Positions 1-9,673 are shown, counted from the stretch's first letter. The stretch is DNA of 64,000 nucleotides from Caenibius sp. (GCA_030830695.1 JAURML010000026.1:84372-148371), one strand, 5' to 3'. Numbers and translations: made by a program. Notes: generated from the letters alone by a model not told the origin.

Positions 1-1822
1 GTCGATTATCGAGCAAGGTTCCCTTCACGCCCAACTCGTAGCTATTCGAGGTTTCCGACGGCTGCTGGCCACGAACGCCGGCCAGTAGCGGGTCAGTCGT
101 TGCAAGGGCCGCAAGATTGTTACCACCGGCGCGGAAGCTGCGACCGAAACTGGCGTACGCATTTATGTCTTCGGTGATCTCGTATTTAGCCGAAGCACTG
201 AATGTCCAAGGCGATTCTTTAAACAACACAGGAGCAGCGGCAGTAGTTCCAGCCGGGATCGGCACGCTGCAATAACCTGGATACTGCGAAGCCGCCCCCC
301 CTGGCACAAGTGCGCAGGTATTCGGGAAGAAAAGACCAAACGCCGGCACCGCAGGAATGTATGCAACAAGTTGCCTCGCTGCACCCAGCGTCTGGACGCT
401 CGTCGTCGTCGATGTGACGTGATTATAGCGCACACCGCCGGTAATATCGAACCGGTCGGTAGCATGCCAGGTCAAGTTACCAAAAATCGCGCTGGTTTCC
501 CCTTTGACCCTGAAGGAGCCATTGACGATGAGTTCGTAAATCGGATTGACCGGGCCGCTCGTGCGATTCAGCAACTGGAAAGTAGGGCTTCCGGTGCCGA
601 AGGCCCCGTTACGCGGTGAGTTCGTAGCGAAATTCGTCAGACTGTCAGTTTTGGAGTAATAGCCACCGATCACATAATCAAAGGCTTGGTTGCCAGTGGA
701 TTGAAGACGCAGCTCATGCGTCCAGTAACGCTGCGGGCCTCCGGCACCTGTAGCGGTATCAGCGTTGGTGACATAATTGCCAGGATCTGAGGGCCCAACC
801 TGGAGCGTGTTCTGGTTCTGATACGCACCAACATAGATCAAGTCGGCATCAAACGGCAGTGAGAGCTTTGCCTGGAGCGAAGCGAACTCACCATTCTGTG
901 ACAACTCCATCGGGAGTTCCCCAACGGCTTTGCGGTCTGCGCTTACCAGCAACGGTCCGTTGTAGCCAGCTGGTACCGCTGGAAAACCCCTCGCTGGCAC
1001 GGCGGCCAGACCCGGAAAGAAACCGGCTACCTGTGTAAACTGGCGACTATCAACTTCCAGATGCTGGTACGTGCCAACAATCTCAAGCGCATCGACTGGC
1101 TTCGCCAGGACCGTAACTCGCCCGCTCCAGGTCCGGCTGAAAGGCTTCGTTCCATTGTTAACGCTACGGATAAGCGTTCCGTCAGTATCGTCCTTCAGTC
1201 CCGACAACCGAATCGCCAGCTTGTCTTTTATGATGGGGACGGAAACGCCGAATTGCGCATTGATGCCATTGCGCGACGTGCCGGTGAACTGCGCATACCC
1301 ACCAAATTCAGTCAAGTCGGGACGACGTGATGTAATAGTAATGGCACCAGATGGCGATGGACGCCCCCGAAGAGTTCCCTGCGGGCCCCGCAGAATTTCG
1401 ATCTGACCAACGTCGTACATCGAGTTGATCGTATAGTTCGCATCTTGCGCCACATCGTTGAAATAGAAATCGACGGTCGGCGCGCCGCCGCCGGCGACGC
1501 TTTCCACACCGCGCAACGAAGCGGATGCAAAAAATCCTCCAAGGCCTTTGCTCAATGTGAGACCCGGGCTCAGCGCGGCTACATCTTCCGTCCGGAAAAG
1601 CTTCAGGTTGAGGACCTGCTCAGACGTTACAGCCGTAACAGTAGCCGCCACGTCAACGAGTCGTTCTTCACGGCGGTTTGCAGTTACGATGATTTCCGTA
1701 ATTTCGGCATCGCCATCTGGCGAATTGGCCCGCGCGCCTGCTGTAGATTGGTCCTGAGCCCACGCCGAAACCGGCGAAACCAGGGCCGCAAGAGCCACCC
1801 CAGCCAAAACTGTATGTTTCAT
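1..1822 (-). CDS. TonB-dependent outer-membrane receptor, partial (3' end beyond window)
   Basis: An open frame starts at ATG 1822 and runs off the left edge, giving about 607 residues without a stop. It opens with a signal peptide (MKHTVLAGVALAAL...). A TonB-box/plug start EIIVTANRREE follows, then the plug motif ILRGPQGTLRGR, which is characteristic of sphingomonad TonB receptors. The visible C-terminal part has beta-barrel-like strands (for example YEITEDINAYASFGRSF); the last strands lie outside. The family brings bulky nutrients or siderophores across the outer membrane with TonB/ExbBD energy. A purine-rich AGGGAGGAG precedes the start. The substrate cannot be read from sequence; the neighbours suggest an organic carbon source rather than iron. 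Confidence 0.9.
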   Translation of the reverse strand, partial: MKHTVLAGVALAALVSPVSAWAQDQSTAGARANSPDGDAEITEIIVTANRREERLVDVAATVTAVTSEQVLNLKLFRTEDVAALSPGLTLSKGLGGFFASASLRGVESVAGGGAPTVDFYFNDVAQDANYTINSMYDVGQIEILRGPQGTLRGRPSPSGAITITSRRPDLTEFGGYAQFTGTSRNGINAQFGVSVPIIKDKLAIRLSGLKDDTDGTLIRSVNNGTKPFSRTWSGRVTVLAKPVDALEIVGTYQHLEVDSRQFTQVAGFFPGLAAVPARGFPAVPAGYNGPLLVSADRKAVGELPMELSQNGEFASLQAKLSLPFDADLIYVGAYQNQNTLQVGPSDPGNYVTNADTATGAGGPQRYWTHELRLQSTGNQAFDYVIGGYYSKTDSLTNFATNSPRNGAFGTGSPTFQLLNRTSGPVNPIYELIVNGSFRVKGETSAIFGNLTWHATDRFDITGGVRYNHVTSTTTSVQTLGAARQLVAYIPAVPAFGLFFPNTCALVPGGAASQYPGYCSVPIPAGTTAAAPVLFKESPWTFSASAKYEITEDINAYASFGRSFRAGGNNLAALATTDPLLAGVRGQQPSETSNSYELGVKGTLLDNR

Positions 1823-2121
1823 AAAATCCTCTCCTCCCTTTTGAGCGGCAGCATCATTGAGCAGCCCGAATGAACAACTTCCCCCCATCGAAGGGGAGCG
1901 TTCTTGGATATCCTGCTAATAGAGATATATGAAATGTGCAACACTTGTCTGCTAGATATCTCTTCTGCTTTCGTGAAATCGTATCTTAGCTAGACAGATC
2001 GCGCTGCAAACCCGCAGTGGGCCGGTCACTTATGGTAGACAATCGGACGTGGCGGCGGCGTTGGCAGATCAAGTACGACTGTCCAACGTCCGTCGAGAAG
2101 GGATGTATCGCGAGATCAGCC
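1823..2121. other. Intergenic region upstream of the TonB receptor
   Basis: About 300 bases lie between the receptor start and the end of the downstream-facing mmsA. I see no convincing gene. The receptor promoter should be here. An 8-bp inverted pair (AGAGATAT at 1921-1928, ATATCTCT at 1956-1963) and a direct CTGCTA repeat (1913-1918 and 1949-1954) sit in a locally AT-rich stretch 90-140 bases before the start. They are possible regulatory elements but weak. Confidence 0.3.
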
Positions 2122-3621
2122 TCACTTCATCGTCGGAATGACGAAACTCTGGTCAATGACCTTGCCGCCGCTGTTCGGCCAACGCTGGGTCACCTTCTTG
2201 CTGCGGGTGTAAAAGCGTACGCCGTCCATTCCATACTGGTCCATGTCGCCGAAGCCGGAACGCTTCCAGCCGCCGAAGCTGTGATAGGCGACCGGAACCG
2301 GGATCGGAACGTTGATTCCAACCATACCCACTTCCACTTCGTGCATGAACCACCTTGCGGCCGCCCCATTCTGGGTGAAAAGCGCAACGCCGTTGCCATA
2401 CTGATGGCTGGAGGCAAGGCCTACCGCTTCCTCAAGCGTTTCGGTGCGCACCATCTGAAGAACGGGGCCGAATATCTCGTCCTGATAACTCTTCATTTCC
2501 GGCGTGACGCGATCGAGAAACGTCGGGGCCAGGAAATAGCCTTCCTCGTAACCCTGAAGTGAGAAGCCACGCCCGTCGAGAACCAACTCGGAACCTTCCT
2601 CAATTGCCAGATCGATGTAGGATTCGATGCGCGCCTTGTGCTGCGCCGATACAACCGGGCCGTAGTGGGCGTCGGGATCGGTGGAAATACCGACCTTGAG
2701 CCCTTCGATCCCCGCGATCAGCTTTTCACGCAGAGCTGCGGCGGTCTTTTCGCCAACGGGAACGACGACCGGCAAGGCCATACAGCGTTCGCCGGCAGAG
2801 CCATAGGCCGCGCCGAGAATGTCAGCCACGGTCTGGTCTAGATCGGCATCGGGAAGGACGATACCGTGGTTTTTCGCTCCGCCCATGCACTGGGCGCGTT
2901 TTCCTGCGGCGGCCGCTCTCTGATAGACATAATTTGCAATGTCCGACGAGCCGACGAAGCTGACCGCCTTGATGTCGGGATGGTCGCAGATGGCATCGAC
3001 GATGGTCTTGTCGCCATGGACCACGTTCAGGATACCCTTGGGCAGACCGGCCTCGATCAGCAGCTCGGCAAGGCGCACTGGCACCGATGGATCGCGCTCC
3101 GACGGCTTGAGGATGAAGGCGTTGCCGCAGGCGATTGCGGGCGCGAGCATCCAAAGCGGAATCATCGCAGGGAAGTTGAAAGGCGTGATTCCGGCAACAA
3201 CCCCAAGGGGTTGGCGGATCGAATAGACATCGATTCCAGGACCGGCACCTTCGGTATATTCACCCTTGAGCAGGTGCGGAATACCACAAGCGAATTCGAC
3301 GACCTCAAGGCCACGTTGGATGTCGCCTTGGGCGTCTGATACGACCTTTCCGTGTTCGGACGCGAGCAACTCGGCCAAGTCCAGCATGTTGTCTTCGATT
3401 AACTGCCTGAACGCAAACATGACGCGGGCGCGACGCTGCGGATTGGTCAGCGCCCATTCCCTTTGTGCAAGCTTGGCATTGGTAACGGCACGGTCGAGCA
3501 TCGAGACTTCGGCGAGCTCGACTTGGGCCTGGACCTGGCCGATGCTCGGTGCAAACACGTCGCCAAGGCGGCCGGGTTCGGACACGGTCTGCCCATCGAT
3601 GAAATGATTGATCAGGCGCAT
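2122..3621 (-). CDS. mmsA: Methylmalonate-semialdehyde dehydrogenase (CoA-acylating)
   Basis: This aldehyde dehydrogenase superfamily enzyme of about 499 residues converts (methyl)malonate semialdehyde plus CoA and NAD+ to propionyl-CoA or acetyl-CoA in the cytosol. Visible signatures are GITPFNFPAMIPLWM, the MmsA-type CMGGAKNH (Asn-His in place of the usual Glu base region), the catalytic cysteine in SAGERCMALPV, and EIFGPVLQ near the C-terminus. I chose ATG 3621 (MRLINHFIDGQ) because an AGGA lies 7 bases upstream; an in-frame extension to 3681 has no such support. The gene is divergent from a LysR regulator that probably controls it. It may serve valine/inositol turnover or C3 units from the acyl-CoA genes in this window. 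Confidence 0.92.
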   Translation of the reverse strand: MRLINHFIDGQTVSEPGRLGDVFAPSIGQVQAQVELAEVSMLDRAVTNAKLAQREWALTNPQRRARVMFAFRQLIEDNMLDLAELLASEHGKVVSDAQGDIQRGLEVVEFACGIPHLLKGEYTEGAGPGIDVYSIRQPLGVVAGITPFNFPAMIPLWMLAPAIACGNAFILKPSERDPSVPVRLAELLIEAGLPKGILNVVHGDKTIVDAICDHPDIKAVSFVGSSDIANYVYQRAAAAGKRAQCMGGAKNHGIVLPDADLDQTVADILGAAYGSAGERCMALPVVVPVGEKTAAALREKLIAGIEGLKVGISTDPDAHYGPVVSAQHKARIESYIDLAIEEGSELVLDGRGFSLQGYEEGYFLAPTFLDRVTPEMKSYQDEIFGPVLQMVRTETLEEAVGLASSHQYGNGVALFTQNGAAARWFMHEVEVGMVGINVPIPVPVAYHSFGGWKRSGFGDMDQYGMDGVRFYTRSKKVTQRWPNSGGKVIDQSFVIPTMK

Positions 3622-3737
3622 GACATTATCCTGTAAGAAACGTTGCTGGTCAAACTCGTTAGCACGTGTATATTCGCACAAGAACTGGATAGATTGCGAA
3701 AGGGCTGTGCGTTAATGCACAACTGGAATGAGCCGCC

Positions 3738-4616
3738 GTGAACTGGGATGATCTTCGGCTGTTCTTAGCCGTAGCCCGTGCCGGTAGCCTTACCGGGGCA
3801 GCGAAAACGCTGAGGCTGGATCACTCGACGGTGGGGCGGCGGTTGGGCGCGCTCGAATCGGCCGTGGGCAGCCGCCTGTTCGAGCGCGGCCCGCGAGGTA
3901 CGGGTCTGACCGACGCTGGCACCGCGCTTATCGATTACGCAGAGCGGATCGAAGGCGAAGTAGGTTCGGCCATTTCGGGCCTCGGAGGAGAGGATGCCCG
4001 CATCTCGGGTGCGGTGCGGCTTGCCACACCTGAGGCGTTCGGTACATATCTCGTGGCCCCGCGCATCGGAGAATTGCACAGGCGACATCCCGATCTCCGG
4101 CTCGAACTGGCTCCAGAGCCGCAACTGGTCAACCTCGCCAATCGCGAGGCGGATATCGCAGTTCTGTTCAACCGTCCGTCCAGCGGCCCGATCGTTGCAC
4201 GTCATCTCGCCGATTACCGGCTTGGCCTCTACGCCTCTCGCACATGGCTCGAGCAAAATGGCCCGGTCACGCTGGATCGGCTCGCCGAGTTTCCCTTTGC
4301 CTGGTACATTGATGCGCGGATCGATGCACCGGAACTGCGCTTTCTAACCGAAGTCTCCGCCGATGCCCGACCGGTATTCCGGTCCACTTCGATTGCCGCG
4401 CAACATGCAGCGGTTGTTGGCGGCCTTGGGCTGGGTATTCTGCATGTATTTGCTTCAGGCCGCGATCCCGAACTGGTCCGAGTGCTGCCGGACAAGGTTG
4501 AGATCCGACGCTCATACTGGATCGCGATGCACGCGGATCTCAAGGGTTTGCCGCGTGTGCGAGCTGTGGTTGATTTCATCGACGATGCAATAGCGCAGGC
4601 TCGAACGCGGCTCTAG
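3738..4616 (+). CDS. LysR-family transcriptional regulator
   Basis: This 292-residue protein has the classic LysR layout. An N-terminal winged helix-turn-helix (GSLTGAAKTLRLDHSTVGRRL, residues about 16-36) is followed by a periplasmic-binding-like co-inducer domain. It starts at GTG 3738 (MNWDDLRLFLAVARAG), 116 bases from the divergent mmsA start, the usual geometry for a LysR gene and its target. Length and domain order are normal. The inducer is unknown; an intermediate of the MmsA pathway is a reasonable guess from position. Confidence 0.9.
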   Translation: MNWDDLRLFLAVARAGSLTGAAKTLRLDHSTVGRRLGALESAVGSRLFERGPRGTGLTDAGTALIDYAERIEGEVGSAISGLGGEDARISGAVRLATPEAFGTYLVAPRIGELHRRHPDLRLELAPEPQLVNLANREADIAVLFNRPSSGPIVARHLADYRLGLYASRTWLEQNGPVTLDRLAEFPFAWYIDARIDAPELRFLTEVSADARPVFRSTSIAAQHAAVVGGLGLGILHVFASGRDPELVRVLPDKVEIRRSYWIAMHADLKGLPRVRAVVDFIDDAIAQARTRL

Positions 4617-4774
4617 AGTATCGTGCGGCATGTCTGATCCACCGTGACAGAACCGAATTTGGCGCGGTGTGAGACGCGATTAGCGAGCCATGCCCGCCGG
4701 AAGCCGGTCTGCCAGCGGCACAAGATCTAGAACCTGTTCAGCCCGATCAAGACCTGGCGCCGCGTCGCGACATG

Positions 4775-6091
4775 TTACGATCGTTGCGCGCCTATGAGGT
4801 CGTGCAGCATGCCATTGTCGGCACCGACAGCACGCGCACGTCCAGCCGCCTTCCGCAGTGAAAACAGTGCTTCGCGATCCGCCGCTGCAAGGGTCTGCCA
4901 CGCGGCAATCTCATCGGCCGTAGCTTCATGATGTGCGCAAGCGTGGGCTATTACACCGCACAACGAAATGTCGATCAGACCGCCCATGCCAGATCGCCAG
5001 ACGGCAAGTGCAGCTAGAGCACCGGTTATCCCGGCAAGAGGATCAGCTATCGCATCGCCGGCAAACATGCTGCGACCGAACGCCCTTTCCATGGCGCGAC
5101 CCAGCCCCCCGGCGATTGCAGCATCATCGCCAAACCCGATCCAGTCCGCCGCTTCGCCCTGTCTCCCATAGGCCGTGATGGAAAGCCAGGTCTTTCCCGA
5201 CGCGGCCAAACGCCGCGCATCAAGGCCGATTTGCTGCAAAGCGCGGGGACGACTGCTTTCGATCACGATATCGGCACGTGCAATCAGCCCATGCAGCATC
5301 TGCAGATCCTGCGAATCGGTCAAACGCAATGCCACACAACGCTTCTCGGCATTGAGAAGATCGAAGAAGCCTGCATGTCCCATCCGCGCCCCATCCGGAC
5401 GGAGAGGACTTTCCACCTTGACGACCACAGCACCTGCAGCAGCCAATAGCGATCCGGCCAGCGGCCCGGCCCACAGACTCGAAAGGTCGATGACAAGCGG
5501 CCTTTCGGCCTTGCACGGCGCCGTCTGACCGCCGCCCGGGACAATGGCGAACGGATCTTGTGGCGGCGGACAGTCCTCGTCCGCCGAAATCGCAAGCCCG
5601 AGCAAGCGCCCTTGGGCAACGAGCGCATCACGATCGCGTTCAGCCACATGGCGTGCCAGCGTCTGCAGGTTTGCCCCGCTTTCCTTGAAGAGCGCGGGCA
5701 GGAGTTCGAGATCGTCGGAGCGCGGGATATTGATCGCAATCCTGCCGCCTTTTGCCTTGAGCAAACGGCAGGTCCCATTGGCAGATACCTCCCCCTGCCG
5801 GGTCAGGCCCATCAGTCGCGCACGTTCCCCCAGCAGAAGCGCGCCGCTGGATGGCAAATCGGCCTCGGGAGCAACCACACGCAACGCGGCAAGCGCGCCA
5901 TCTGCAAGGGCCGCGAGCGGAATGGGCGCGACGAGGGGCGGGCCATCACTCTCTCCGGTCAGCAAATCCAATCCGGCCCGGCACCAGGCGAGAGCGGGGT
6001 GGAGCGGCGTGATGGAGACGCGAGCAGATTGGTTCAGCGCTGCCAGCAAGCGCTCGGCGTGAGCACATGCGAGATACGATGGATCATTCAA
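4775..6091 (-). CDS. Family III CoA-transferase (CaiB/BaiF type) with N-terminal extension
   Basis: The C-terminal half carries a CaiB/BaiF core that starts VIDLSSLWAGPLAGSLLAAA and continues with ADIVIESSRPRAL and the probable catalytic Asp region GFGDDAAIAGGLG. Such enzymes move CoA between carboxylic acids. About 200 residues precede the core and look like a degenerate second copy of the fold, so the protein is longer than the usual single-domain form. The start is uncertain. The frame is open back to 6214 inside the upstream crotonase gene, but a TTG at 6091-6089 overlaps that gene's stop and is the most economical start. It is probably co-transcribed with the upstream crotonase. After the stop another frame stays open for about 33 codons (see findings). 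Confidence 0.8.
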   Translation of the reverse strand: MNDPSYLACAHAERLLAALNQSARVSITPLHPALAWCRAGLDLLTGESDGPPLVAPIPLAALADGALAALRVVAPEADLPSSGALLLGERARLMGLTRQGEVSANGTCRLLKAKGGRIAINIPRSDDLELLPALFKESGANLQTLARHVAERDRDALVAQGRLLGLAISADEDCPPPQDPFAIVPGGGQTAPCKAERPLVIDLSSLWAGPLAGSLLAAAGAVVVKVESPLRPDGARMGHAGFFDLLNAEKRCVALRLTDSQDLQMLHGLIARADIVIESSRPRALQQIGLDARRLAASGKTWLSITAYGRQGEAADWIGFGDDAAIAGGLGRAMERAFGRSMFAGDAIADPLAGITGALAALAVWRSGMGGLIDISLCGVIAHACAHHEATADEIAAWQTLAAADREALFSLRKAAGRARAVGADNGMLHDLIGAQRS

Positions 6092-6866
6092 AGCCGGGAG
6101 GTATCCAATTCGGCGGCCGTTTCTCCATGAACGCACGCATTCCTTCGCGAGGCTCCTCTGCGTTGAACAGCGACCAGAACATCGTCTGGTAATCAATCGG
6201 AGCATATTGCTCATTGAGCATCCGCTTAACGTGGAGACGGGCCTCGGGTGCGGTGCGCAGCACCTCTTTCGCTGCCGAAAGCGCCGCTTCGCGGAGGTCC
6301 TCGTGGGGCACCACGCGGGAGATCAGTCCGATGTCCTGCGCCTCGAGCGCGCCGAAAGTCCGCGCCGACAACAGCAGATCACGCGCGCGCGCCATGCCGA
6401 CATGAGCGGGCAAAACCGCAGCATATGTCGCATCGATGATTCCGCGCAGCAATTCCGGCACACGGAAGGTCGCACGATCGCTGACCACGGCAATGTCGGA
6501 CATCATTGCGATTAACAGGCCGCCGCCTTGGCAGATGCCGTTTACTGCACTGATCACCGGGGCCATACTCTCGCGGATGGCGACAAAAGGCAGGATTTCG
6601 TATGACATGCCAGCTGGAATGGGATCGTCACCGCCTTCATTGCGGCCACCCAGATCACCCCCGGGGGCAAAGACATCACCAATACCGGTAAGGATCAACG
6701 CGCGCAGATCGGGATCGGAATTGGTCAAACGCACTGCCCGCTTAATACCCAAATACATCGCCGAGGTCAGGGCATTGCGAGCCTGAAGGCGATCAATCGT
6801 GCACCATCCAATCGGCCCGTCCCGATCGAAGCGCAGGCCGTTTGTACCCAGATGATCCTTTTTCAA
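6084..6866 (-). CDS. Enoyl-CoA hydratase/isomerase (crotonase family)
   Basis: The protein has 260 residues, normal crotonase length. Crotonase features are the oxyanion-hole segments FAPGGDLGG and AVNGICQGGGLLIAMMSD and the later PELLRGIIDATYAAVLPAHVG. The catalytic Glu pair of true hydratases is not obvious, so the exact reaction (hydration, isomerisation or ring opening) is open. It starts at ATG 6866 (MKKDHLGTNGLRF). The gene overlaps the probable start of the downstream CoA-transferase, which implies coupling in a small acyl-CoA operon. Confidence 0.85.
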   Translation of the reverse strand: MKKDHLGTNGLRFDRDGPIGWCTIDRLQARNALTSAMYLGIKRAVRLTNSDPDLRALILTGIGDVFAPGGDLGGRNEGGDDPIPAGMSYEILPFVAIRESMAPVISAVNGICQGGGLLIAMMSDIAVVSDRATFRVPELLRGIIDATYAAVLPAHVGMARARDLLLSARTFGALEAQDIGLISRVVPHEDLREAALSAAKEVLRTAPEARLHVKRMLNEQYAPIDYQTMFWSLFNAEEPREGMRAFMEKRPPNWIPPGFE

Positions 6867-7160
6867 CGTTCCAGACCTCGCGCGCTATAAGATACCTTTG
6901 CCATAGCCCAGCGCCAGCACACTTACTAGAGCGCTGTGGCGCCATTTTCGGATGACCATGATTGCGGCAAAAAAGGGACCGTACAGCGTTGTATCGCTTG
7001 CTGGAGCAAACAACCAATGTTGGAATTTCTTTACCGGTATCCTGACCCTAGGGCTACCCGCACAGCTCATCCATAAAGAGATTACTCTTTCTGTAGCTTG
7101 CACCCTCGGCCCCGCCGCGGCATTGTGTATTGGGTGACTGCCATCAAACTTGAACCCTGG

Positions 7161-8087
7161 ATGCTTCGGGCTGACTGGCGCGACATGCAATGCTCTTGCG
7201 TCCTGGTCGATCTTGCCAGCTGGCCTAGCGATTGCGCACTTTCGCCACTGCCGCCGTTCCCTGTCGTTGCATCAGGCCCACCGGACCACCCCTTGGCGTT
7301 GCAGTGCGATGTCGTGGAGGACAGCGCCGTTCCGATGGAGCGCCTGCTTGCGGGCATAGCCGCAGCACCCCGTGCGACTGCTACCCTCATCGGGCTTTTG
7401 CGCATGATCGGAAAGCTGCCGGCCGAGGCCGCGCTCGAGGCCGAATCGCTTGCCATGGCAACGCTGCAGGTCAGTGCCGAACATCGCAATTGGCGAGATG
7501 GACGGACTGCATCGGCGTCCCCGATCGCGTGTCCCGGTAAGGCAGAAATCTCCCGAACCGGCAGCTGCCTGGACATCGTTCTGCATCGCCCTCGCCACCA
7601 CAACGCGATAGATCGCGCGATGAGGGACGAACTGTTCGAGGCGTTCACGCTCGCCGCATATGACGATTCGATCGAGAAAGTGACGCTTCGGGGAGATGGA
7701 CGCACCTTCAGCGTAGGGGCAGATCTCGATGAGTTCGGAACTATAGTTGACGCCAGCGAGGCCCATGGAATTCGCCGCCTGACCCTTCCCGCTCGCGCGC
7801 TGTTAGGCTGCCGCCACAAGCTCGAAGCCCGGATTGGCGGTGCCTGTGTAGGTTCGGGACTGGAATTGGCAGCCTTCGCGATGAGAATCGAGGCAGAGCG
7901 AAGCGCATGGTTTCAATTGCCCGAAGTTGGCATGGGTATCCTGCCCGGCGCCGGAGGGTGCGTGTCGATCCCCGCCCGAATCGGTCGGCAGCGCGCCGCA
8001 TTGCTGATGCTTTCAGGCAAGAAAATCAACGCGGAGACGGCGCTCCGCTGGGGACTCGTCGATGCGCTGGTCGATGAGTTGCGCTGA
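7161..8087 (+). CDS. Enoyl-CoA hydratase/isomerase with N-terminal extra region
   Basis: Residues from about 130 onward form a crotonase domain: DIVLHRPRHHNAIDRAMRDEL, then FSVGADLDEFG (first oxyanion segment), RIGGACVGSGLELAAFA (second) and LPEVGMGILPGAGG. About 110 residues before it (VLVDLASWPSD onward) resemble a second, eroded crotonase-like half. The start is unclear: the frame opens at TTG 7098, and ATGs lie at 7161 and 7185, none with a strong ribosome site; I take 7161. It is divergent from the other crotonase/CoA-transferase pair, with about 290 bases between them. Confidence 0.75.
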   Translation: MLRADWRDMQCSCVLVDLASWPSDCALSPLPPFPVVASGPPDHPLALQCDVVEDSAVPMERLLAGIAAAPRATATLIGLLRMIGKLPAEAALEAESLAMATLQVSAEHRNWRDGRTASASPIACPGKAEISRTGSCLDIVLHRPRHHNAIDRAMRDELFEAFTLAAYDDSIEKVTLRGDGRTFSVGADLDEFGTIVDASEAHGIRRLTLPARALLGCRHKLEARIGGACVGSGLELAAFAMRIEAERSAWFQLPEVGMGILPGAGGCVSIPARIGRQRAALLMLSGKKINAETALRWGLVDALVDELR

Positions 8088-8114
8088 CGGATAAGCATTG
8101 GCGTATCTTCTAAC

Positions 8115-9449
8115 CTACCCATCACATGCTGGAGCCGTGTACGCGAGCTTTCCCGCGATAAAAGTGTTCTGCACATGTCTCGCATCAAGATCCGCAATAA
8201 TCTGGTCAAGTGAGCCCTCGCACAGGATGAGGTCGGCTTTAGTACCCAACTTGATATCGCCACAACAATACATCTGCAGCGCAGCGAGACCGGGGATGCG
8301 CTCATCCACCCCGATAAGTGCGCCTCTAGCAGTGAGCCTGTCGCGCGCGCTCCGCATGCCAAGCCACGGATCGACCGCAGCATAGGGCGCATCCGAGCCA
8401 GCGACGACTGGAATTCCTGCGCGTTGCAACGATCTGATCCGATACAAGTCTTCGGTATCGTCGAGCTGATCGAGATATCTGTCTCCCCGATCATGAAGGA
8501 AACTGGGGTTTGTAACCACCAACAGTCCGGCTTGGGCCACAAGCGAGATGAAGCTGTCCTGGATTATGGCTCCATGTTCGATCCGATCACCTTTCCGCGC
8601 TCCGCCGGAGGCCTGAAGTGCTGCAAGATAAATCGCCAGCTCTCCCTCGGTGACACAATGGGCTGCAACATTGCGCCCTTTTCCGCGGGCAAAGAGAATC
8701 CGGCTGGAAAGCTGATCGATCGACGGCGGATCGCGCTCGTCGACCAGGAGCTTGAGCGGTCCAAGCGTGTACCCTGCCCCCTGCTCCAGCGCCTCGCTAC
8801 CCATCAGTGTCAGCCGCTGCGGCAAAACGCCTGCCAGCGCGCATGCCTCGGACGGCCCGTTATGCGCCGTGGCGTCGGTCAGAGATGTAAGGCCCATGGC
8901 CGCGAGGTCACATCCCAGCCCGACCAGATCGGGATATCTTTTGGGGAGGGCGCTCCGAAGCCATTGGTCTTCACGCCAGAACCTGCCGGTGAGCCTGCCT
9001 TGACCGTCGCGCTCTGCGCCAGAAGGCAGACCGTCCTCTGGAAGACCAGCAAGAGCTGCGGAATTCAGTATCCATAAGGCCCCGGTCCGATCTTGGACCT
9101 TGAGGGGACGATCCGGCAACCAAAGGTCGAGCAGTGTACGATCGGGTAGCCCGGCAGACCTCTCATCATACCCCGTCGAGCGAACGAAGGGCTCCGGAGA
9201 AGCGCGCAAGCGGGCGGCGATGAGCTCTGGATCAGTGACGCCAGAAAGATCTACCGAGTGTCGTCTGGCCGCAAGCGCCAGGATATGAAGATGGTGGTCA
9301 TGCAGTCCTGGGAGCAGAGTCCCGCCACGTCCGTCCAGTTCGTCCTCACCGCTCGGCAGATCATGGCCCATTGCTACGATCCGCCCATCAGCTAGACCGA
9401 CGTCGATGCGCACGCCTCCCCATGGTCTTACGTTACGCAGGACCAGCAT
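8115..9449 (-). CDS. Amidohydrolase, YtcJ-like (amidohydrolase 3 family)
   Basis: About 444 residues. The N-terminal small beta domain (MLVLRNVRPWGGVRIDVGLADG) is followed by the metal-binding GLHDHHLHILALAARRHS, a later AAHCVTEGEL, IEHGAII and the C-terminal metal Asp in VAGSDAPYA. These are hallmarks of the amidohydrolase superfamily, which hydrolyses C-N, C-O or, in degradation pathways, C-C bonds. The frame also allows ATG 9482; I prefer 9449 because the family usually starts just before this beta strand. It probably acts in the cytosol; no signal peptide is visible. The substrate is unknown. Confidence 0.82.
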   Translation of the reverse strand: MLVLRNVRPWGGVRIDVGLADGRIVAMGHDLPSGEDELDGRGGTLLPGLHDHHLHILALAARRHSVDLSGVTDPELIAARLRASPEPFVRSTGYDERSAGLPDRTLLDLWLPDRPLKVQDRTGALWILNSAALAGLPEDGLPSGAERDGQGRLTGRFWREDQWLRSALPKRYPDLVGLGCDLAAMGLTSLTDATAHNGPSEACALAGVLPQRLTLMGSEALEQGAGYTLGPLKLLVDERDPPSIDQLSSRILFARGKGRNVAAHCVTEGELAIYLAALQASGGARKGDRIEHGAIIQDSFISLVAQAGLLVVTNPSFLHDRGDRYLDQLDDTEDLYRIRSLQRAGIPVVAGSDAPYAAVDPWLGMRSARDRLTARGALIGVDERIPGLAALQMYCCGDIKLGTKADLILCEGSLDQIIADLDARHVQNTFIAGKLAYTAPACDG

Positions 9450-9673
9450 TGGCCCCACAAAGTTTAGAATGCTTCCATGCACGTGCCATCGCCATGTCGA
9501 TGCGACCAGTGTCTGAAAGGGCCATACGACTGGCCCGCAGTGCAGAAAAGTTCAGTATCTGCCAAGCGGACGCCTCCTGCCGAGCAAGTGCCGACACGAG
9601 ATCATGAACCTTCAGATCGAGCACGGTTCAGCGAACCCTATCCATCCAGAACCATATGTTGCAGACAGGCGAA

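Noticed and set aside
9433-9624. 63-codon minus-strand frame before the YtcJ-like amidohydrolase
   Set aside because: It overlaps the start of the amidohydrolase, has no ribosome site, and I recognise no family in it; it could be a remnant but there is no support.
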